Of a stretch of 64,000 nt of DNA, positions 8,555 through 16,773 are shown piece by piece. The notes under the pieces are model-generated. The model saw only the letters and a program-made list of their open reading frames with translations. It made no database searches and was not told the origin of the DNA. Source of the stretch: an uncultured Prevotella sp. (GTDB taxonomy: Bacteria > Bacteroidota > Bacteroidia > Bacteroidales > Bacteroidaceae). The translations under genes were made by a program, and so were the position numbers. The stretch is taken from positions 1 through 64,000 of the forward strand of contig UQCW01000006.1 of NCBI GenBank assembly GCA_900539625.1, read 5' to 3'. Within the stretch, counting starts at the first letter, position 1. Each line of letters starts with the position of its first letter.

Positions 8555-10279
8555 TTAGCCAACGTTCCAGTCCGTAATGTCTTGAACGCTTGGCTTTTGA
8601 ATATCGAGTTTGTATTTTTTGATGATTTCCCCGATTTGCTGCTGCACCTTCTGCGGGTTGACATCCTTGAGGTCTGTCACCAAATTATATCCAGCCTTCT
8701 GGAGCACTGGCACCAGAGCCTCGTCAATGCCACATTCTACATATTTGGCGGCAGCGTCGCGCGGAGCTTTCTTTTCTGGACGCATTTGCGGGAAGAACAA
8801 CACTTCCTGAATCTGGGTCTGTCCCGTCATGAGCATCACGAGGCGGTCGATGCCGATGCCGATGCCCGAGGTGGGAGGCATGCCATATTGCAGAGAGCGC
8901 AGGAAGTCCTGGTCGATGAACATGGCCTCGTCGTCGCCCTTCTCAGAGAGGCGCAACTGGTCTTGGAAGCGTTCCTCTTGGTCGATTGGGTCGTTGAGCT
9001 CAGAATAGGCATTGGCCAATTCCTTACCGTTGACCATCAGTTCGAAGCGCTCCGTCAGGTTCGGGTTTGTGCGGTGTTTTTTTGTCAGCGGCGACATTTC
9101 CACGGGATAGTCCGTGATGAACGTCGGCTGGATATAAGTGCCTTCACAGAATTCGCCGAACATCTCGTCAATGAGTTTTCCCTTGCCCATTGTGTCGTCG
9201 ATTTCCATGTTGAGCTTCTTGCAGATTTCGCGGATTTCGTCTTCGCTCTTTCCGTCGAGGTCATATCCAGTCTTTTCCTTAATGGCTTCGAGGATTGGCA
9301 GGCGGCGATATGGCGCCTTGAAGCTGACAGTTTTGCCGTCGATTTCCACTTCCGTCGTGCCGTTGACTGCAAGGCAGATGCGCTCCAGGAGGTTTTCCGT
9401 GAACGTCATCATCCAGTTGTAGTCTTTATATTGAACGTAGAGCTCCATGCAGGTGAACTCTGGGTTGTGGTTCTTGTCCATACCCTCGTTGCGGAAGTTC
9501 TTGCCCACTTCATAAACGCCTTCAAAACCGCCAACAATCAAGCGCTTCAGATAAAGCTCCGTTGCGATGCGGAGATAGAGATCAACGTCGAGAGAGTTGT
9601 GGTGTGTGATAAACGGACGGGCGCTTGCGCCGCCGGGGATGGGCTGAAGGATTGGCGTTTCAACTTCAGTGTATCCAGCATCGTCCAACACCTGGCGCAA
9701 CGTTTTGATCACCTTGGAACGCTTCAAAAACGTCTCCTTGACACCTTGGTTGACGATGAGGTCAACGTAGCGTTGGCGGTAGCGGAGTTCAGGGTCGTCA
9801 AACGAATCGTATGTCACGCCGTCTTTTTCCTTAACGATGGGCAGCGGCTTGATGCTTTTTGCCAAAACGGTCAGTTCCTTGGCGTGGATGGAAATCTCGC
9901 CAGTCTGTGTGCGGAACACGAAGCCCTTGATGCCGATGAAATCTCCCAAGTCAAGCAGTTTCTTGAAAACCGTGTTGTAGAGTTCCTTGTCTTCCGAGGG
10001 GCAGATGTCGTCGCGCGTCACGTAAACCTGGATGCGACCGCGAGAGTCGAGCAATTCTGCAAAGCTGGCCTTGCCCATGATGCGTCGGCTCATCATACGG
10101 CCGGCGATGCACACTTCACGCGGAGTTTCTGCGTTATCGTCAAAGTTTTCTTTGATTTCCGTTGAATAGGCATCAACGGGGAATTCGGCTGCGGGATAAG
10201 GATCTATGCCCATGGCACGCAACTGTTCGAGTGAATTACGGCGACAAATTTCCTGTTCGCTGAGTTCAAGTATATTCAT
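8555..10279 (-). CDS. lysS: Lysyl-tRNA synthetase (class II)
   Basis: Charges tRNA-Lys with lysine. The 574-residue class II enzyme has an N-terminal OB-fold anticodon-binding domain (near residues 60-150). The catalytic core follows, with motif 2 (FRNEGMDKNHNPEF), the TCMELY strand, and motif 3 near residue 480 (GIGIGIDRLVMLMTG). An extra C-terminal tail of about 70 residues, beyond the bacterial core, ends in QKPSVQDITDWNVG, as in other Bacteroidales LysS. The start is the first ATG, with a TAACTTTG promoter element about 180 bp upstream. Confidence 0.96.
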   Translation of the reverse strand: MNILELSEQEICRRNSLEQLRAMGIDPYPAAEFPVDAYSTEIKENFDDNAETPREVCIAGRMMSRRIMGKASFAELLDSRGRIQVYVTRDDICPSEDKELYNTVFKKLLDLGDFIGIKGFVFRTQTGEISIHAKELTVLAKSIKPLPIVKEKDGVTYDSFDDPELRYRQRYVDLIVNQGVKETFLKRSKVIKTLRQVLDDAGYTEVETPILQPIPGGASARPFITHHNSLDVDLYLRIATELYLKRLIVGGFEGVYEVGKNFRNEGMDKNHNPEFTCMELYVQYKDYNWMMTFTENLLERICLAVNGTTEVEIDGKTVSFKAPYRRLPILEAIKEKTGYDLDGKSEDEIREICKKLNMEIDDTMGKGKLIDEMFGEFCEGTYIQPTFITDYPVEMSPLTKKHRTNPNLTERFELMVNGKELANAYSELNDPIDQEERFQDQLRLSEKGDDEAMFIDQDFLRSLQYGMPPTSGIGIGIDRLVMLMTGQTQIQEVLFFPQMRPEKKAPRDAAAKYVECGIDEALVPVLQKAGYNLVTDLKDVNPQKVQQQIGEIIKKYKLDIQKPSVQDITDWNVG

Positions 10280-10455
10280 AATGATGATTTTTGCTTCTTA
10301 AGCAATGCCAAACCAATGGTGCCGCAAGCCTGGGGCTGTTTTGTGCGTTGCCACTATCGGAGAGAATGGTTTTTTTGCCATTGCCAAAGTGTTCTCATAT
10401 TTCCCGGATGCCCGTTTCTTATGCAATAGGGCTTGCCGGAAGTAACTAAGTAATG

Positions 10456-10463
10456 CAAAGTTA
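10456..10463 (-). promoter_or_regulatory. lysS promoter -7 element
   Basis: TAACTTTG on the minus strand is a perfect match to TAnnTTTG. No clean TTTG is found 19-20 bp upstream. The flanking bases make it GTAACTTTGC, the same core as the proposed attachment site at 56331. Confidence 0.5.
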
Positions 10464-10553
10464 CATAATTTCGGTGGATGGGCTTTAATACTTGGATATA
10501 TTTTTAAGGTGTGTCCTGATTTTCCGTTTCAAAACACCCCTTGGATTGGTCGT

Positions 10554-11735
10554 TTAGTCCTCACACGCCTTATATATATCGCGCGTGAGTTCACGGTTGA
10601 GTTTAACATATCCTCCAAAGACCTCACCCTTCGTGTGGTGGAGGTTATTGACAAGCTGGTCAATGTCTGCATTGTCAATGCCCAGTTCGGAAAGGTTGCG
10701 CGGCAAACCAAGTGTGCCCGACCAGAAATCTTGCAAATGGCTGATACACTCATTGATGATTTCTGCTTTCGGTCGGCTGTCTGCTTCTATGCCGAAGAGG
10801 CGTTCAGCCAACTGGAGCGTGCGGAAATCGTTGACCTTGCTCACCACTTTCAGCCAGGCCGGGAACACCACTGCCAATCCTGCACCATGCGTCACGCCGT
10901 AGAGAGCGCTTAGTTCGTGTTCAATGGCATGGCTCGACCAGTCTTCTTCGCGGCCTGTGCCGCAAACACCGTTGTGGGCCAATGTTCCAGCCCACATGAT
11001 GTTGGCGCGTGCCTCATAGTCGTCGGGACATTCCATCAGGCGGCGTCCTTCGGTGATGATGCTCTGCAGAAGACCTTCAGAGATGCGGTCGGTGACCTCC
11101 GTTGAAGGTGTGTTTGAAAAATAGCGCTCAAAGATGTGCACCATCATGTCGCAGATGCCGCAGGCTGTTTGGAAATGCGGCAACGTGAAAGTGAGTTCTG
11201 GATTCAGCACAGAAAAACGCGGGCGCAACAAGAGTGGGCAGCGTAGGGAAATTTTCTGGCCAGTGGCAACGTTGGTTATCACGGTGTTGCCAGAAGCCTC
11301 GCTCCCCGCAGCCGGAATGGTGAGCACCACTCCCACGGGCATGGCCTCTTTAGCCTCGGCTTTTCCAGCATAGAAATCCCAGAAGTCGCCATCGTATGGC
11401 ACGCCGAGCGCGATGGCTTTGGCGGTGTCGATGGCACTGCCGCCGCCAACGGCAAGGAGAAAGTCATATTTCTCGCGACGCACCATTGCGATGCCTTCGC
11501 GCACCAGACCATCTTCGGGATTCGGCTTGACACCGCCCAGTTCGCCAAAGCAGAGTCCGGCTTCGGTGAGCGATTTTTCAACACGGGCGAGAAGGCCGCT
11601 TCTGACAACCGAACCTTGTCCGTAAACAATCAACACTTTTTTTGCACCATATCGCAGTGCCAAGTCACCAGTCTGCTGCTCCGTGTCTTTGCCGAAGACG
11701 AAGTGGGTCGGACTGCAAAATTCAAAATTAAGCAT
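10554..11735 (-). CDS. Iron-containing alcohol dehydrogenase (YqhD/BdhA-like)
   Basis: Group III alcohol/aldehyde reductase. The 393-residue protein has the family NAD(P) site GGGSAIDTAKAIA (residues 97 on) and the metal-binding DMMVHIFERYF and HELSALYGVTHGAGL segments. It probably reduces aldehydes or butanal-type substrates with NAD(P)H, but the exact substrate cannot be told. The frame is open 100 codons further upstream through tandem repeats, but the family N-terminus (MLNFEFCSPTHFVFGKDTE) sets the start at 11735. The AraC-family gene just upstream on the same strand recalls the E. coli yqhC-yqhD pair, where the regulator activates the reductase in response to aldehydes. That link here is inference. 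Confidence 0.9.
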   Translation of the reverse strand: MLNFEFCSPTHFVFGKDTEQQTGDLALRYGAKKVLIVYGQGSVVRSGLLARVEKSLTEAGLCFGELGGVKPNPEDGLVREGIAMVRREKYDFLLAVGGGSAIDTAKAIALGVPYDGDFWDFYAGKAEAKEAMPVGVVLTIPAAGSEASGNTVITNVATGQKISLRCPLLLRPRFSVLNPELTFTLPHFQTACGICDMMVHIFERYFSNTPSTEVTDRISEGLLQSIITEGRRLMECPDDYEARANIMWAGTLAHNGVCGTGREEDWSSHAIEHELSALYGVTHGAGLAVVFPAWLKVVSKVNDFRTLQLAERLFGIEADSRPKAEIINECISHLQDFWSGTLGLPRNLSELGIDNADIDQLVNNLHHTKGEVFGGYVKLNRELTRDIYKACED

Positions 11736-11880
11736 GAGGTTATTTTTTTGAAGTCTTTGCTCTGACGTTCTGCCGATGGGGATTACCACAGACAAAACGA
11801 ATGGGCAAATGGAAATTTTGATTATCGGCAAGCAGAAAATATCGCATTCCGCCAATTCGAGACCTATGTCTGTTGGCGAA

Positions 11881-11968
11881 CACCATCCCGCGTTCAAGCG
11901 CGTCTGCTCCCAGGTGCGTTCGTCTCTGCTCCCAGATGCGTTCGCGTCTGCTCCCGCGTTCGCTGACA
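11881..11968. repeat. 22-bp tandem repeats, four units (locus A)
   Basis: The anchor TCTGCTCCC recurs at 11903, 11925 and 11947, exactly 22 bp apart, with a degenerate unit before it. The sequence between the alcohol dehydrogenase start (11735) and the araC stop (12080) holds no other feature. The unit is related to the one at 32236-32345, read on the opposite strand, and both are flanked by TTCGCTGACA and a sequence like TTC(A/G)AGACCTATG. Confidence 0.8.
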
Positions 11969-12079
11969 GATTTTGGGATTGGATTGTCAACGAGGGCGGC
12001 TGGGGGAGAATGGCGGGAAAAACTGACGTAAACAACAGAGAGATGCGTTGTTTTCAATCATGCGCCGTTTTTTTTCGGC

Positions 12080-12979
12080 TTACACGGAAGTGTTTATCTG
12101 TCGGTATTCTCTCGGAGAAAAACCAGTGGCGTTGTGGAAATACTTTCCGAGGAAACTCTGGTTGGTGAAATTCATTCGTTGTGAGATTTCCTTGATTGAA
12201 AGACTCGTGTTGGCCAGCAGCTGTTTGATTTCAATCACCACAAATTCCGTGATCCACTGTCCGGCGGTTTTTCCGCTCACGGTTTTGACAACCTCCGAGA
12301 GGTATTTGGGGGTGATGCAGAGTTTGTTGCTATACCAAGAGACGTTTCTTTCCTTCTTGAAATTGGCGCTGAGCAGTTGGATGAACTTGTCGAAGAGGCC
12401 GAAACTGCCAGAGCGTATGTCAACCGGCGACATGCAGTGGGAGCTGAGGATGTCGCAGACGTCGAAATAAAAGAGGCGGATGAGGGCCGTCATTGTTTCG
12501 CGGCGATAGCGCGTTTCCTCGCGCTGCATGCGCCAGATGATGTAGTCAAAGCCGGCCTTTGCCCATTCCTGTTCTTTCAGCGTCAGGTGGGTGACGGGAT
12601 ATTTATAGAGATATTGCAGGAACGGCCAAAGTTGCGTGAGCCCGGCGATGCCGTCCTGTATGCTCTGGTGTGAAACGAGAATCATGCGTGCATGAAAATC
12701 TTCGCTCACGTCCAGTTTGCTGAATACCTGGTCGCCGACGCCGATAAAAAGGTCGCCCGACGACATCTCCACGGTTTGGGTGTTTATCATGAACTTTACG
12801 CTCCCGCCTGTGCAGAAACAGTAGGTGAAAAAGCCCAGGCGGATGGTGTCGTTGGAGAGATTGGCAAGACTGATGTCGTCTAAGGCTATAAAGTCATCGC
12901 CCATAGACGACGTGTATTTCGCCGCCACCTCCCTGGCGTCTTTTATGCTGAATGGTTTGATTGTCTTTGCTTTTTCCAT
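12080..12979 (-). CDS. AraC-family transcriptional regulator
   Basis: A 299-residue DNA-binding regulator. The N-terminal two thirds is a cupin-like sensing domain (segments such as GDLFIGVGDQVFSKL). The C-terminal 100 residues form the paired helix-turn-helix of AraC proteins (ITPKYLSEVVKTVSG, then SIKEISQRMNFTNQSFLGKYF and GFSPREYR). The family and the position 344 bp upstream of the alcohol dehydrogenase on the same strand suggest that it controls that gene. A near-perfect inverted repeat lies 22-78 bp upstream of its start and may be an operator or leader structure. The inducer is unknown. Confidence 0.92.
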   Translation of the reverse strand: MEKAKTIKPFSIKDAREVAAKYTSSMGDDFIALDDISLANLSNDTIRLGFFTYCFCTGGSVKFMINTQTVEMSSGDLFIGVGDQVFSKLDVSEDFHARMILVSHQSIQDGIAGLTQLWPFLQYLYKYPVTHLTLKEQEWAKAGFDYIIWRMQREETRYRRETMTALIRLFYFDVCDILSSHCMSPVDIRSGSFGLFDKFIQLLSANFKKERNVSWYSNKLCITPKYLSEVVKTVSGKTAGQWITEFVVIEIKQLLANTSLSIKEISQRMNFTNQSFLGKYFHNATGFSPREYRQINTSV

Positions 12980-13000
12980 GATAACCCTTTAAATGAAAGA

Positions 13001-13057
13001 GCGTTCTGAAAATTCCGACTCGTCATCTTCAAGATATAAGCCGGGATTTTGAGAACG
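13001..13057. repeat. Inverted repeat upstream of the araC-family gene
   Basis: GCGTTCTGAAAATTCCG and CGGGATTTTGAGAACGC pair at 15 of 17 positions across a 24-bp loop, just ahead of the regulator's start. No T-run follows. It could be an autoregulatory operator, a leader hairpin or a repeat element. The rest of 12980-13181 shows nothing else. Confidence 0.5.
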
Positions 13058-13181
13058 CCCTTGAAAAAATATGATAAATTGGCTAAGCGAAGCGTCAGAG
13101 TCATTCATAGCTATGCGTGGAGCATTGTTGTGTCATGATTTTGGCCGCTTGGCTTGCCCAACTATTCTGGATGTCTGTCAA

Positions 13182-14375
13182 TTAGAGTTCGAGGTCGCCA
13201 TCGTGAATTTCATGCCAAGGCAATCCCTGCTTGTTGAGCTCTTCCATGAATGGATCTGGATCAAATTCCTCAACATTCCAAACGCCCGGCTTCTTCCAAA
13301 GCCCGAGCATGAACATGCGTGCACCAATCATGGCCGGAACGCCAGTTGTGTAGCTGACGCCTTGCATGCCAGTTTCTTCATAGGCTGCACGGTGTGAGCA
13401 GTTGTTGTAGACGTAGTAGGTGTGTTCCTTGCCGTCTTTCAGACCGCGGATGCGGCAGCCGATGCTGGTCTGGCCCTCGTAGTTTTCGCCAAGGTCTTGC
13501 GGGTTGGGCAATACGGCCTTGAGGAACTGCAAAGGAACGATTTCGTGTCCTTCGTAGTTGATGGGCTTAATGGATGCCATGCCGATGTTCTGAATCACAC
13601 GCAGGTGGGTCAGGTATTCCTGTCCGAAGGTCATCCAGAAGCGTGCGCGCTTGATGGTCGGATAGTTCTTCACGAGGCTTTCGATTTCCTCATGGTGCAG
13701 GAGGTAGCTCTCCTTCGGGCCGATTTCTGGGTAGGTCAGCGGCTTGTGGATTTCAAGCGGTTCGGTCTCCACCCATTTGCCGTCCTGCCAATAGAGTCCC
13801 TTCTGGGTGATTTCGCGGATGTTGATTTCCGGGTTGAAGTTGGTGGCGAAGGCCTTGTGGTGGTCGCCAGCGTTGCAGTCGACAATGTCGAGGTATTGAA
13901 TCTCGTCAAAGTGGTGCTTGGCGGCATAAGCCGTGTAGATGCTCGTTACGCCCGGATCGAAACCGCAACCGAGGATGGCTGTCAGGCCAGCCTTTTCAAA
14001 GCGATCTTTGAAGGCCCACTGCCAAGAATATTCAAAGTGTGCCTCGTCTTTCGGTTCGTAGTTGGCCGTGTCGAGGTATGAACATCCACACTGCAGGCAG
14101 GCTTCCATGATGGTGAGGTCCTGATAGGGTAGGGCGAGGTTCATGACGAGGTCGGGCTTGAACTCGTTCATGAGAGCGCAGAGCTGCTCTACGCTGTCGG
14201 CGTCCACCTGTGCCGTTTTGATGTCGTCACGGCCAATGGCCTTGACGATGGCATCGCACTTGGATTTCGTGCGGCTGGCAATCATGATTTCGTTGAACAC
14301 GTCGGTGTTCTTAGCCACTTTATGAGCGGCAACAGTGGCAACGCCACCTGCGCCGATAATCAATACTTTTCCCAT
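13182..14375 (-). CDS. Carboxynorspermidine / saccharopine dehydrogenase-like protein (LYS1 family)
   Basis: A 397-residue NAD(P)-dependent dehydrogenase. The N-terminus is a Rossmann fold (GKVLIIGAGGVATVAAHKV) and the core has the conserved NLALPYQDLTIMEACL and ILGCGFDPGVTS segments of the saccharopine dehydrogenase superfamily. In Bacteroidota, members of this size usually act as carboxy(nor)spermidine dehydrogenase, condensing putrescine or diaminopropane with aspartate semialdehyde. The presence of speA in this window fits that polyamine route. The upstream extension to 14432 is unlikely because the family starts at MGKVLI and a TAAGTTTG promoter element lies at 14406-14413. Confidence 0.85.
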   Translation of the reverse strand: MGKVLIIGAGGVATVAAHKVAKNTDVFNEIMIASRTKSKCDAIVKAIGRDDIKTAQVDADSVEQLCALMNEFKPDLVMNLALPYQDLTIMEACLQCGCSYLDTANYEPKDEAHFEYSWQWAFKDRFEKAGLTAILGCGFDPGVTSIYTAYAAKHHFDEIQYLDIVDCNAGDHHKAFATNFNPEINIREITQKGLYWQDGKWVETEPLEIHKPLTYPEIGPKESYLLHHEEIESLVKNYPTIKRARFWMTFGQEYLTHLRVIQNIGMASIKPINYEGHEIVPLQFLKAVLPNPQDLGENYEGQTSIGCRIRGLKDGKEHTYYVYNNCSHRAAYEETGMQGVSYTTGVPAMIGARMFMLGLWKKPGVWNVEEFDPDPFMEELNKQGLPWHEIHDGDLEL

Positions 14376-14405
14376 TTTTGATTTTATGTGTTTTACTTTA
14401 CATTG

Positions 14406-14413
14406 CAAACTTA
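14406..14413 (-). promoter_or_regulatory. Promoter -7 element of the carboxynorspermidine dehydrogenase-like gene
   Basis: TAAGTTTG on the minus strand matches TAnnTTTG and lies 31 bp before the chosen start codon, which supports that start over the longer reading frame. Confidence 0.5.
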
Positions 14414-14466
14414 AGAATAAATATTGAATCACGCAGACATCTTAGGGTTAAATTTGTTGGAGGGGT

Positions 14467-14782
14467 GGGAGATTTTGAACACCTACTTGAAACAGGATTA
14501 TCCCTGCATGGACAGTAGGAACTATTTTGAACACCTACTTATATATAATAAGGTGTGTATATAATAAGGTGTGTGATGGTATGTATTAAAAAGGCGTCTG
14601 ATGGAAATAATGTCTCGGGTATTCAAGGGGCTCAGACCGTCTGGCAGGCAGATATTAAAACCCTGCGGACGAAAAACTTTTAATTTTGTTTTTGAGCACC
14701 TGTTTAAAATTGTATATTTGCATATCAAACTGGATTATCCCTACGTGGATAGTATAAAATAATTTTGAATACCTACTTATAA
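14467..14782. repeat. Direct repeats containing TTTTGAACACCTACTTA
   Basis: A unit of about 55 bp (GGATTATCCCT.C.TGGA.AGTA, a short spacer, then ATTTTGAA.ACCTACTTA) occurs at 14489-14540 and again at 14730-14782, and the last part also stands alone at 14469-14484. Between them ATATAATAAGGTGTGT is repeated twice (14545-14576). The 415-bp gap holds no gene but carries the promoters of both flanking genes. Confidence 0.65.
14691..14720 (+). promoter_or_regulatory. Promoter of the acidic hypothetical gene
   Basis: TTTG at 14691-14694 and TATATTTG at 14713-14720 are separated by 18 bp, a good fit to the Bacteroidota promoter. It gives a leader of about 65 nt. Confidence 0.6.
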
Positions 14783-14790
14783 GACCTACT

Positions 14791-15231
14791 ATGGAAGTTT
14801 CAGAGTCCACATTAAATAAAATCGGAAGAGCGCTCACGAAGGCCGCCTCCAAGTTTCCAGAAGGGGCAGAACCTCTTCCGCTGACCGACATCCTCATTCA
14901 GGTGAAGCAAGAAAGCGGGGAACTGCTTATTTTTGATGATGACGACAACGAATTGACGCGCTGCGTGGTAGATGAATGGATTGGAAACAACAACGATTCT
15001 TTCTACGATGACGCTTTGGAGGTTATCCAGCATTATATCACTGGCCACAAGGAACTGGCCGAATCGTTTAACGTGTTGCGCCCCTATACTTTTGTGCTCA
15101 TTGATGAAGACAAGGAAACCATTGCCGACCTCTATGTGGTTGACGACGACACCATCGTTTTGAGCGGCCAGTTCTTGGAAGGGCTTCAGGAAGATCTCGA
15201 CGCTTTCTGGGAGGAGCTTGAAAAGGAATAA
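14791..15231 (+). CDS. Conserved acidic hypothetical protein
   Basis: A 146-residue soluble protein with no signal peptide or membrane segment. I do not recognise a family. It is strongly acidic, with runs such as FDDDDNELT and VDDDT and a C-terminal EELEKE. It alternates predicted helices and short strands, with LPLTDILIQVKQESGELLIFDD near the middle. A promoter precedes it and the gene stands alone, with a short structured gap behind it, so it is likely a real single-gene unit. Codon use and the good promoter argue for expression. No function is proposed. Confidence 0.75.
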   Translation: MEVSESTLNKIGRALTKAASKFPEGAEPLPLTDILIQVKQESGELLIFDDDDNELTRCVVDEWIGNNNDSFYDDALEVIQHYITGHKELAESFNVLRPYTFVLIDEDKETIADLYVVDDDTIVLSGQFLEGLQEDLDAFWEELEKE

Positions 15232-15369
15232 GGGCTGTTCTGTAAATTAGTTTTAATGGAGAATCTTTACTTAGAACCTGGTTTATAGAACACCCCATAA
15301 AATTGGCTACTTGCCATTACTTATTTTCGGGCTGCACGTTGCTGGCGTCTTGACAGAAAGATGCCTTGC

Positions 15370-15400
15370 TTTGTCATGTCCGAAAAATGGCGTAACTTTG
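15370..15400 (+). promoter_or_regulatory. Promoter of the DUF4105 gene
   Basis: TTTG at 15370-15373 and TAACTTTG at 15393-15400, separated by exactly 19 bp: a textbook Bacteroidota promoter. It lies inside the longer open frame that starts at 15361 and so fixes the start codon at 15424. Confidence 0.75.
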
Positions 15401-15423
15401 CAACTGTTTATAAGTTGTGCAAC

Positions 15424-16650
15424 ATGAAATTACTCTATAAGTTCTATACCTTTTTAGTCCTCCTCTGCTGCTGTTCCGCCATGCACGCCTCAGTGCAGGC
15501 CGATGAAAGCGGCGGCGATTCCATTGAGGTTGGCTTCTTGACCTGCGCTCCAGGGACGGAGGTATATGAACTATATGGACACACCGCCCTGCGCATTCGC
15601 AATCTTAAAAGCGGAGAGGACTGGGTGTTTAATTATGGCGTCTTTGACTTCCACACGCCCCATTTCGCCTGGCGCTTCATGTTGGGACAGACCGACTATA
15701 TGCTCGGCACTCTCCCGTTTGATGCCTTTGCCGCGAGCTATAGCCGCGAGGGGCGGAGCATTGAAGAGCAAGTGCTCAACCTGTTGCCGGAAGAAAAAGA
15801 AGTTTTGTGGGAGTCTTTGGTTGCGACGGCCATGACACCCGACTGGACATATCGCTACAATTTTCTCTACGACAACTGTACGACGCGGGCCGTGGCGGAG
15901 ATTGAAAGATGCGTTCAAGGACGTATCGAATGGCGGGAGCTTCCTGGAAGGGGTGGACGTACTTTCCGCGACATCATCCATGAATTTGCTTCTGAAGATT
16001 GCCCGTGGAATGCCTTCGGGCAAGATTTGATTTTGGGCGAAGAAACCGACCGTCCCATCGGCATCGGCCAAAGGATGTTTTCGCCGATATATGCGCAGCG
16101 CTATTTCGACAAAGCTGTTATCAAAGCGGCCGACGGCACCATGCGTCCGCTGGTGAAGTGCACGGAAATGGTGGTCAACGCACGGCCGAAACCGGTTGAG
16201 AAGTTCCCGCTTTCCCCAGCATTGTCTGTGGCGCTCTTGTTGTTGGCCATGGTGGCCGCTGGAGCGTATGAATGGCGTAAGAGAAAGATTTGCAGATGGA
16301 TAGACTGTTTGTGGATGTCGCTTTGGGGCGGGGCAGGATGTATTGTCTTTATCCTGTTTTTCTTCTCTGAGCATCCTGCCGTCGGGAGCAACTGGCTGGT
16401 GGTTCTGCTGAACCCACTTCCGCTCCTCGCTCTGCCGTTTAAGATATGGAACGACCGCCAACGCCGTCGTGACCTCTATCCTTTGGCTGCTTCTTTGGCC
16501 ATCTGCCTGTTTGGTGTCCTCGGTATGTTTATGCCGCAACGGGTGCCGGCGCTCTTCTATGCGATGTCGGCAATCTTGTTGGCACGCTGTTTGCATCTAC
16601 TCTTATTGCAGCGCAGTTTGGAAGGCAGAGGCAAGAATGCGCAACGATAA
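15424..16650 (+). CDS. DUF4105 (Lnb N-terminal periplasmic domain) membrane protein
   Basis: A 408-residue envelope protein. It has a signal peptide (MKLLYKFYTFLVLLCC region), then a periplasmic domain of about 240 residues with the DUF4105 signatures PGTEVYELYGHTALRIR, FNYGVFDFHTPHFAWRF and NFLYDNCTTRA. The histidine and cysteine in these motifs suggest a papain/NlpC-like fold, though activity is unproven. Four or so hydrophobic segments fill the C-terminal third (from about residue 260). The family is widespread in Bacteroidota with no settled role. The next gene, an envelope phosphatase-fold protein, follows 123 bp downstream. Confidence 0.85.
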   Translation: MKLLYKFYTFLVLLCCCSAMHASVQADESGGDSIEVGFLTCAPGTEVYELYGHTALRIRNLKSGEDWVFNYGVFDFHTPHFAWRFMLGQTDYMLGTLPFDAFAASYSREGRSIEEQVLNLLPEEKEVLWESLVATAMTPDWTYRYNFLYDNCTTRAVAEIERCVQGRIEWRELPGRGGRTFRDIIHEFASEDCPWNAFGQDLILGEETDRPIGIGQRMFSPIYAQRYFDKAVIKAADGTMRPLVKCTEMVVNARPKPVEKFPLSPALSVALLLLAMVAAGAYEWRKRKICRWIDCLWMSLWGGAGCIVFILFFFSEHPAVGSNWLVVLLNPLPLLALPFKIWNDRQRRRDLYPLAASLAICLFGVLGMFMPQRVPALFYAMSAILLARCLHLLLLQRSLEGRGKNAQR

Positions 16651-16773
16651 AAAGCAAAGACTGGGCTGGTTGATACTTTATATATAGCTCTGCAGCATCG
16701 CGTTGTGCGAAGCATGAGGATTAGCCCCCTCCCTCTCTTTTATAAGAAATACAATGATTGAATAATATAAATA

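Noticed and set aside
8435..10165. 576-codon open frame antisense to lysS
   Set aside because: Shadow of lysS; no family features and no promoter.
11881..11968. CRISPR-like array (loci A to E)
   Set aside because: Units are contiguous, with no unique spacers and no cas genes; these are simple tandem repeats.
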